From Paracamarosporium sp. OC-R06-R3 (taxonomy: Eukaryota; Ascomycota; Dothideomycetes; Pleosporales; Didymosphaeriaceae), in assembly GCA_019828545.1 (NCBI GenBank), contig JACVRA010000023.1, positions 220,917 to 284,916 on the forward strand: a stretch of 64,000 nt of DNA, written 5' to 3'. Below the pieces are notes generated by a model. It searched no databases. It was not told the DNA's origin and was given only the letters and a program-made list of their open reading frames with translations. The position numbers and the translations under genes are program-made. The stretch's first letter is position 1, and each line of letters opens with the position of its first letter. Shown here piece by piece: positions 58,118-64,000 of the stretch.

Positions 58118-60205
58118 TCAAGTTGCCTCTGCGGCCGCTTTAGCCTTGTCCAACCGCCGCTTCTTCCTCCTGAGATTCTCTGCCTCAGTATCCCGCTTGT
58201 TTGATCCGTACTCGATTCGCTTCAGTAGCTTTCGCTTCTTATTCGAGAGCATCATTTTCTGTCGTTCCCGTTCCTCTTCCTGCTGTTTTCGTTTCTTCTC
58301 TGCTTTCTTGCGCACTGCGGCGTTCTTCGACCTGGTCGTTTCAACCTCAGGCTCAAGAGTTTTACCAGTAGCCTCCGCTTCCAGTTCGCGTTGATGTTGC
58401 AATCGAGCAGCTTCACCCTCGGAGATATCTGATTCAGCATCAGAACCAAAGCCATCCCACTCGTCTGCAGCAACCTGGGGCTCGTCGTCATCGTCGTCAT
58501 CTTCCTCTTCATCTTCGGAACCGTCAACGAGCATGCCCTCGCCAGCTTCGACAGACGAATCCCGCTCCATAGCATCTTGGACATCCTCTACATCTTCTGG
58601 CGCCTCCGAGTCTGATGCAACCTCATCCGCATCTTCGAACGCTTCCGCCTCGCCTTCCAATTCCTGTGCGTGCAAAGGCAGGTTAGGGTCATATTCGCCC
58701 TTCTTAGGTTTCATCCACGGACTAAGATGAGGCGGTAACTCAGCACCCGGAGCGTATAAATCCGGACGAAGCAGCTTTCCCTGATTGATGCAATCCCACA
58801 CCCACTGAGGTTGCACATAAGTTCGACCAGGCATAGTTGACCGTGGCCACTGCACTTGAGGAGCTGCCGCGCCTTCATCGACTGCTTTGGAAGCTTCTGA
58901 TGTAGCGATCGCAGTCCGATCGACTATTTGATGGGTGATTGACGGATCAGACTCGTTTGTTGTGAATGCACCATCCCCCAAAGTAGCGTCCCAGCCAACA
59001 CGCTTGCAACCAAACGCCTTCAGGATGAACTCTAAGGGGGAACGCGGGGTTTCTCGCGACAGGTAGAACGTATACGGTGCGAATAGTGAGGCTACCTCGG
59101 CACTAGAAGCCTCCGGCTGAGGCAAGACATCTGCATCGGGAGCAACCGCCTCAAATTTGTCAATGGTCTCGGTGTTTTCGTCTTCATCGGCTGGAACTGG
59201 CTGCGGGTTTCCTGGCTGTTCCTCCTCCGCAATTGGTGCAGTAGCAATCCTGTCGGCAACCGCCTGGGCTTCTGCACTGACAGTGGCAGAAACATCACCG
59301 TGCACGATGTTCCCATTGGTAGCTACACTCTTGCCTTCAAGCTGGAAGGCACTCAATTCGGCGCCTTGTGCGTCCATACTAGAATCGAATTTGGGAGGAT
59401 ACACTAGGCCAATGGACGTGTACAGACGGTAGTTGACGAAGCCGAGTAGCGTGGTGTAGAACTCAACGAATGTGCCCATGATTCGGAAATCGATGTCTCC
59501 GCCAGTCCTCTGCACGAAGCGGTAGGGAACTAGCCAGAGTACGTCCTGGCCTTGAATGGTCGCTTGGTAGTAGATGCCTTTGATAGACAGGAACGACCTG
59601 CGCAACGAGTGGGAAACGATGACGTAGTGCTCAAACTCGAGGCATAGCTTCTGGCACAGAGCAATGGTCTTGGCGGGGACATGTTCGCTCGAGGGCAGGT
59701 TGGCAAACAGGAAGAGCATGGAGAGGGCGTCGTCGAGATCGCGGAGGGCATCGATGAAGGTGGGGTAGCGCTCCTTGATGATATGGTCGAGCTTGATCTT
59801 GGGAACGAGGTTCTTCTCGAGACGTGCGGCATCTCCAGCTTCGCCGCGGCCCAGAGCGCGAGCGATCTTCTTTGCGACGGCCTTGTGTTCGCGGAACTTG
59901 GCCAAGAGCGGCTCATGGAGCAGATACTGGATGTCTTTGGTGTAGTAGAAAGTGGTGGCAGCGGTAGAGCCCTTGGAGACCGTCTTCTTCCTGCGCGGTT
60001 CGCGGGGGTAGATGCCCTTGAAAATACATAGGCGGCGGAAGTCTGGCAGCGAAATCTGCAGCTTCTTCACGGCGCGCGTGCGCGTGATGTAGTTTTTGGC
60101 GGCGCCGGCCTTGCCTGTCGGCTGTCAGCTACTGCGCATGCGATTGTGAAGACAGCAGCAGCAAGCATGGGGGGAAAACTTGCCTTTTTTCTGTATGCGA
60201 GCCAT
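58118..60205 (-). CDS. NOP7: pescadillo homologue Nop7 (60S ribosome biogenesis)
   Basis: Exons 60205-60184 (22 nt) and 60114-58118 give 672 aa. The join [44 protein letters not shown] matches the conserved start of the family. It requires an intron that begins GCAAGT, so this is a GC-AG intron of 69 nt; reading through gives a stop. Nop7 is part of the PeBoW complex (with Erb1 and Ytm1) that processes the 27S pre-rRNA in the nucleolus. The pescadillo domain occupies about 5-290. A BRCT domain follows at about 345-470, with [29 protein letters not shown] and [12 protein letters not shown]. The last 170 residues alternate acidic stretches and a Lys/Arg/Glu coiled coil ([19 protein letters not shown]). 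It is divergent from GAB1 with 186 bp between. Confidence 0.95.
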
Positions 60206-60391
60206 GTTGTCTGCGGCGAACGAGACGGGCGGCCACGATTTGGAGAAGTTCAAAAAAAAGTTGCAGGGCACGGGCCCCGGCGCCGCGGGAAAGGCGAGGT
60301 GGAGCTGCAAAGGTGGGCCCGGTCGTCTTCACTCCGCTGTGCGCACCAGCGAGAGCCAGCGCCAGCGTCAGTGTGCCGCCGGGAGACCACA
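60206..60391. promoter_or_regulatory. shared promoter of NOP7 and GAB1
   Basis: Only 186 bp between the divergent start codons. GC-rich, without a TATA box. Confidence 0.45.
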
Positions 60392-61810
60392 ATGGCCCTC
60401 CAGTACCAGCAGAAGGCCGCCCTTTTCGCTGCCGCCGCCGCCGTGCGCCTGCTTCTCTTCCAGGCCTTCCCGTCGCTGTCTGGCCGTCTTGCTGGCCGCG
60501 TCGAGCTGTCCACACCCGTGTCGAGCTTCAAGAGACGTACGTTGACCAGAACTCACCACGGCCACCTTCGCTGACCGACTCTGCCAGTCCAAGAGGGCCT
60601 CTACCTCTACACTCGCAACGTCTCCCCCTACGACGGCGGCGTGTACCACCAAGCACCGCTCCTCCTCCCGCTCTTCTCCCTCCTCCCCGATGCCTCGCAC
60701 CACCCGTTCGCGACGAACGTGCTGTTCACCGTGGTTGACTTGCTGAGCGCCTATGCACTGGCTCAGATAGCAGACTCTGGCCGCGCTGCTGCCACCCGCC
60801 TGTTCACCTCGTCGCGCCAGGGCATGCGCTGGAGCAGTGCTGCCGTTATAGCAGGGTGTGTTGCATGCCTGTCCGTACTTGTCATATACTGACCATGGAT
60901 AGCTTCTTGTTCAACCCTTTCACACTTGCCACATGCATGGCCCGCTCCACTTCAACCTTGACCAATCTCTGCATCCTCACTGCAATGGCCAAGGCCTGCC
61001 AGGGGGCCAGCACCAGCTTCGTACTTGCCCTGTCAGCGGCATCTTACCTTGCTATGCATCCGATCCTCCTATCCCCCCCGCTGCTGGTGTTGCTTTACGA
61101 TGCTCGTACCGCCAAGGCCAAAGCAGCTCCCAACCCCCTCGTTTTCACAGCAGTGCATACTCTGGGCTTGTTCATCGCAAGTGGCACTTTGCTATACGCA
61201 TCGGCACTGTTGTCAGGCTCGTGGGACTTTTTGGGCGCTACTTATGGCGTACGCCTACTCCTTCCAGACCTCACGCCCAACGTGGGATTGTGGTGGTACT
61301 TCTTCACCGAGATGTTTGATTCATTCCGCGACTTTTTCCTGGGAGTGTTTTGGCTACATGTCGCATCATACGTGCCAGGACTTACTATTCGCCTCCGGAC
61401 ACAGCCTCTGTTTGTTGCTGCCACACTGACCGGCATCTTTGCCATCTTCACCCCTTATCCCAGCGTTGCAGATGCTGCCCTTTACCTCTCGCTCGTGCCT
61501 CTATTCAGGCATTTGTTCCCTTGTAAGTGCCGTCACCATCACGAATATGAACCTGTTTTAAGTAAGAGTAGTAATGCGTTATTCTTTCCTCGCATCTGCA
61601 AGCATTCTGTATGCATCCTTCCTTGGCCCGGCCTTCTATCATCTCTGGGTCTACGCCGGTTCGGGAAACGCCAATTTCTTCTACGCCATCACCTTGGTAT
61701 GGAGCTTGGGATTGTCAATTATAGTTGGCGACTCGCTCTTTGCTGCGCTGAGGGATGAGTTGGATGTCCAGAGACCGGAATTGCGGGACAAGGAGGTAAA
61801 ACGGATATAG
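60392..61810 (+). CDS. GAB1: GPI transamidase subunit Gab1 (PIG-U)
   Basis: Four exons, 60392-60536, 60588-60855, 60903-61522 and 61572-61810, give 423 aa. Introns are 51, 47 and 49 nt. Gab1/PIG-U is a multi-pass ER membrane subunit of the transamidase that attaches GPI anchors. Conserved blocks are EGLYLYTRNVSPYDGGVYHQAPLLLPLF, FLFNPFTLATCMARSTS, GLWWYFFTEMFDSFRDFFLGVFWLH, and ASFLGPAFYHLWVYAGSGNANFFYAITLVW. Eight or more hydrophobic helices fit the family. The exon joins GF-LFNPF and FPLMRYSF restore conserved runs that the separate frames break. Confidence 0.94.
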
Positions 61811-62344
61811 AGTGATCTATATCAATTACCAATAGTTGATTGATATGTTGTTCGTATGTCCATGTGAGCATACAGTGCTCTTGTATGATGAATATCAATC
61901 CCTTGTTCACGTTTCTCGACAGCGAACCGACCTTGACTGGGAATGCAGCAAGGTATCGGTCTGTGTGTTGATGCATGCTTACGATTTGTTACAACGGCGG
62001 TTCTAATGAATCAGTCAATTACCCAATTTGTCCGTTTGCTTGCTTCAGAATAGGCATGCCCGCTCTCACTCGGCGTTGCCACGGTGAACCAGACTTTCAT
62101 TTGGCTCATCAATGTTACACGACCTGACGACGACCACTCACTTTCACCATTATACGATCACCCCTCCTATCTTTCATCTCGCATAAATATCTCCTCTCAT
62201 TCAGCCTTTTGCTCTTTCCTTACCTACACTGTTCCTGAACCCTCACCCCACACCAAAGCCAGTAAGTCGCACCAACCACTCAAGTCTGGTGCCGTCCTCA
62301 CAATTCACAGCATCCTGAAACAACAATCCATTACCGCACTTAAC
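61811..62344. other. intergenic: promoter and leader of the microexon gene
   Basis: A gap of 534 bp between plus-strand genes. The stretch 62160-62260 is CT-rich, typical of a 5' leader. Confidence 0.5.
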
Positions 62345-63059
62345 ATGGCTAAGCCCGATGCTTTGTCTCCCCGCGAGAGGGAGGTGCTTGCTCTCGCGTG
62401 GTACGCGACGCCCCGGTACGACATGGGTATGTCTCAGCTGACTTCGTACCCGCACATCTAGGCAATGCTTTGAATCTGAGCCCAAGGTACGTTTCCAGTG
62501 TCGAGATAATTGCGGATTCGCAAAGTACCCTTCATCGCTCCAGCAATTCTGTTAGGACATCTAGTGCTTCCCATAGACCGCTCTCCCTTCCAGCGCCCAT
62601 GGACGCCCATCTCGTTAACCATCTTCTCTATAGGTCGATATCAAGAAACTCGCTCTCCTAACCGGCTACACCGAAGGCTCCGCGGGCGTTACCCTCGGCA
62701 AGATCAAGAGGAAGCTCAAAGAACAGGCCGCCGTCAAGATGAGTAGCGTTGCCAACGCCAACGCTACGCCTGCCACGACGCCCAGGAAGACTGCCGCAAC
62801 GAAGAAGTCTAAGTCTGGCAAGCGCAACGCGGGCAGCGCCTTCGACGAGTCCCCTTCAAAGAAGAAGAAGACGGATGCTGCTCTCGAGATGAGTTCCGAG
62901 GCTTATGCGCATCAGGTCATTGATGAAGATTACTTCAAGGTCAAACCTGAGTCGGCTGATGACGGTTTCGGTGACTATGATGGGTATGGTGGGTACGGTG
63001 GCAATGGTGGCTATGGAGGCTACGGCGGCTATGATGGCTTAGGTGTCGATAGAGGCTAG
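62345..63059 (+). CDS. small basic helix-rich protein with Gly/Tyr-rich tail
   Basis: Exons 62345-62400, 62462-62486 (25-nt microexon) and 62634-63059 give 168 aa. The microexon was found because it is the only choice that joins REREVLALAW to VDIKKLALLTGYTEGSAGVTLG in frame. It reads W-QCFESEPK, giving ALAWQCFESEPKVDIKKLA, a pattern I know from small fungal proteins with a helix-turn-helix-like start. A basic stretch with KKSKSGKRN and SPSKKKKTD (likely nuclear localisation) follows. The C-terminus is a Gly/Tyr/Asp repeat (YGGYGGNGGYGGYGGYDG) like RNA-binding tails. It is probably nuclear; the molecular role is unknown. Confidence 0.82.
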
Positions 63060-63423
63060 GCCAATTGAGACGGTGACTTTTAGGGTGGTGGAGTCTGAGG
63101 GCTAGGGAGGAATTGGAGAGTATATGCACGATTCTTGCAAGACACTAAGGCATGGCAATTTATGAGCTTTGAATAGCCTTCGATTTGATATGGATCGAAC
63201 AATTAAAAAGGTGCCGGACTCGGTGTTCACTATGCATGGTGGCTGTTTGAAGTTTTAGTTTTCAACTCACGTGTTACTTTGTGAGACTTGTACACATCCG
63301 ATGCAGCACACAAAAATTCACCAAAGCATCCAAGTTCTATTATGCAATGACACGACCGTATAATACTGCCCTTTGCATATGTACCATTCTTCGATGGAAG
63401 CTGCACGTGTAAAGACGTGCTTA
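63060..63423. other. intergenic up to the transposon end
   Basis: 3' flank of the microexon gene. A short inverted arrangement of ACGTG-type words lies next to the transposon end (63404-63430). Nothing else is seen. Confidence 0.5.
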
Positions 63424-64000
63424 ACGTGTCCGTGCACGCAATGCGCATGTTCGCGCAATGCGCACCCCAACACCAAAATAGCAATGCAGGAAATAAGGCT
63501 CTAGAGCCACACATACTAGCTAGTATTGTAAGATTTTTTAGTATAGTACTATATCAATGCTTGCGATTAACTTGCGCTATGAAAATCTACCTAGAAGCTT
63601 GACGTTGCGGCCCCGCCGCGTAGTCTTGAGTGGAGCTGCTGATGCAGCACCTGAGGCCTCCTTAGTAGCTATAGCGTCAACCACACGTTTCTGACGCTTG
63701 TTGCTCTGCTGAGGTGGCTGCAAGGCTTTTCTCTTACCCTTTTGGGTAGATTGTAGAGCTTTGGCTGCATTACGAGCCTCTTTCTGGCGAGCGCGCTCTG
63801 CTGCCTTTTTAGCCTTCTCCTTCTCCTTCTCCTTCTTGGCCTCCTCCCGCGCCACACGCTTCTCCTCTGCCATTTTCTCCTTGTATAGCTTAGCCGCCTT
63901 CCTCAGCTCTGCCCTCTCTGCTTTTTGAAGCTCCTGCTCCTTCTCCTCTTGCTCCTTGATCGATTGACGTACATGTGCCTCCCTCAGCTTCCTTGGTGAC
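63424..64000 (-). mobile_element. one end of a pogo/Fot1-like DNA transposon
   Basis: It contains the 3' end of a transposase gene (63577-64000) and about 150 bp of terminal sequence. The outer end is placed at a TA (63422-63423). It is followed by ACGTGTCCGTGCACGCAATG and a 10-bp word, GCAATGCGCA, present twice (63438-63447 and 63455-63464). The other end is outside the window, so the inverted repeat cannot be verified. Confidence 0.6.
63577..64000 (-). CDS. C-terminal part of a pogo/Fot1-type transposase
   Basis: An open frame enters from the right edge and stops at 63577, giving about 141 residues. It begins SPRKLREAHVRQSIKEQEEK and then has a Lys/Glu/Ala coiled coil with AAKLYKEKMAEEKRVAREEA. 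It ends KGKRKALQPP...KRQKRVV...KTTRRGRNVKLLGRF. This charged tail is characteristic of the region after the DDE domain in fungal Fot1/pogo transposases. The DDE residues themselves are outside the window. The visible frame has no stop or frameshift, so the copy may be intact. Confidence 0.75.
   Translation of the reverse strand, partial: SPRKLREAHVRQSIKEQEEKEQELQKAERAELRKAAKLYKEKMAEEKRVAREEAKKEKEKEKAKKAAERARQKEARNAAKALQSTQKGKRKALQPPQQSNKRQKRVVDAIATKEASGAASAAPLKTTRRGRNVKLLGRFS

Noticed and set aside
62487..62600. Alternative middle exon reading VPFIAPAILLGHL in the microexon gene
   Set aside because: It is phase-compatible but would insert residues into the conserved core. The 25-nt exon gives the family pattern instead.
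1..64000. tRNA genes, rRNA, CRISPR arrays, polyketide or peptide synthases
   Set aside because: Reading by eye found no convincing cloverleaf with both promoter boxes, no rRNA, no repeat-spacer array and no large synthase frame. tRNA absence should be confirmed with a covariance-model scan.

Overview
This is a stretch of nuclear genome from a filamentous ascomycete. The coding genes are split by short introns, mostly 46-66 nt, with GT-AG ends and CTNA-type branch sites. The gene set is typically fungal: Zn2Cys6 regulator, class I cAMP phosphodiesterase, QRI7, AFI1, LOS1, GAB1, pogo/Fot1-type transposase. Intron style, gene content and the transposase tail resemble Dothideomycetes, probably Pleosporales, but that placement is inference. 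About 28 protein genes are supported, plus a gene fragment at each edge. All exon joins given here were chosen by reading frame, splice signals and family similarity, not by transcripts.

Layout. 1-335: tail of a Lys/Pro/Glu-rich protein. 764-2672 (-): secreted repeat protein with seven Kex2-type Lys-Arg sites, each in an SW(G/D/N)KR motif; this is the most unusual gene here. 3773-16812: housekeeping block with QRI7, a patatin-type lipase, TFIIIA, RPB6, S-formylglutathione hydrolase and exportin-T. 18183-21354: class I cyclic-nucleotide phosphodiesterase with a degenerate receiver-like N-terminal region. 23188-25069: secreted BBE-type FAD oxidase. 26395-27147: small Myb/SANT-like protein. 28639-29862: SIRT4-like sirtuin. 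31477-34438: secreted GH3 beta-glucosidase. 35807-37170: secreted Vps62-family protein. 38250-44436 (possibly to 44824): an accessory trio on one strand, an MCT-like MFS transporter, a Zn2Cys6 regulator and a Sulfotransfer_4-type enzyme. 44977-46079 (-): secreted phosphoglycerate-mutase-like phosphatase. 46887-50847: AFI1 (DENN) and an EF-hand protein, divergent. 51218-57190: lineage-specific hypotheticals and a maltose-acetyltransferase-like enzyme. 58118-61810: NOP7 and GAB1, divergent. 62345-63059: small basic protein with a 25-nt microexon. 63424-64000: one end of a pogo/Fot1-like DNA transposon.

How the genes fit together. Four housekeeping pairs are head to head with 187-317 bp between start codons: QRI7/lipase, TFIIIA/RPB6, AFI1/EF-hand and NOP7/GAB1. 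TFIIIA and RPB6 are functionally linked because both serve RNA polymerase III. Genes for secreted products (KEP-like precursor, FAD oxidase, beta-glucosidase, Vps62-like protein, phosphatase) are scattered and flanked by longer intergenic gaps of 0.8-1.8 kb. The transporter/regulator/sulfotransferase trio may be a small co-regulated unit; a 9-bp perfect palindrome with CGG/CCG half-sites lies about 300 bp upstream of the transporter.
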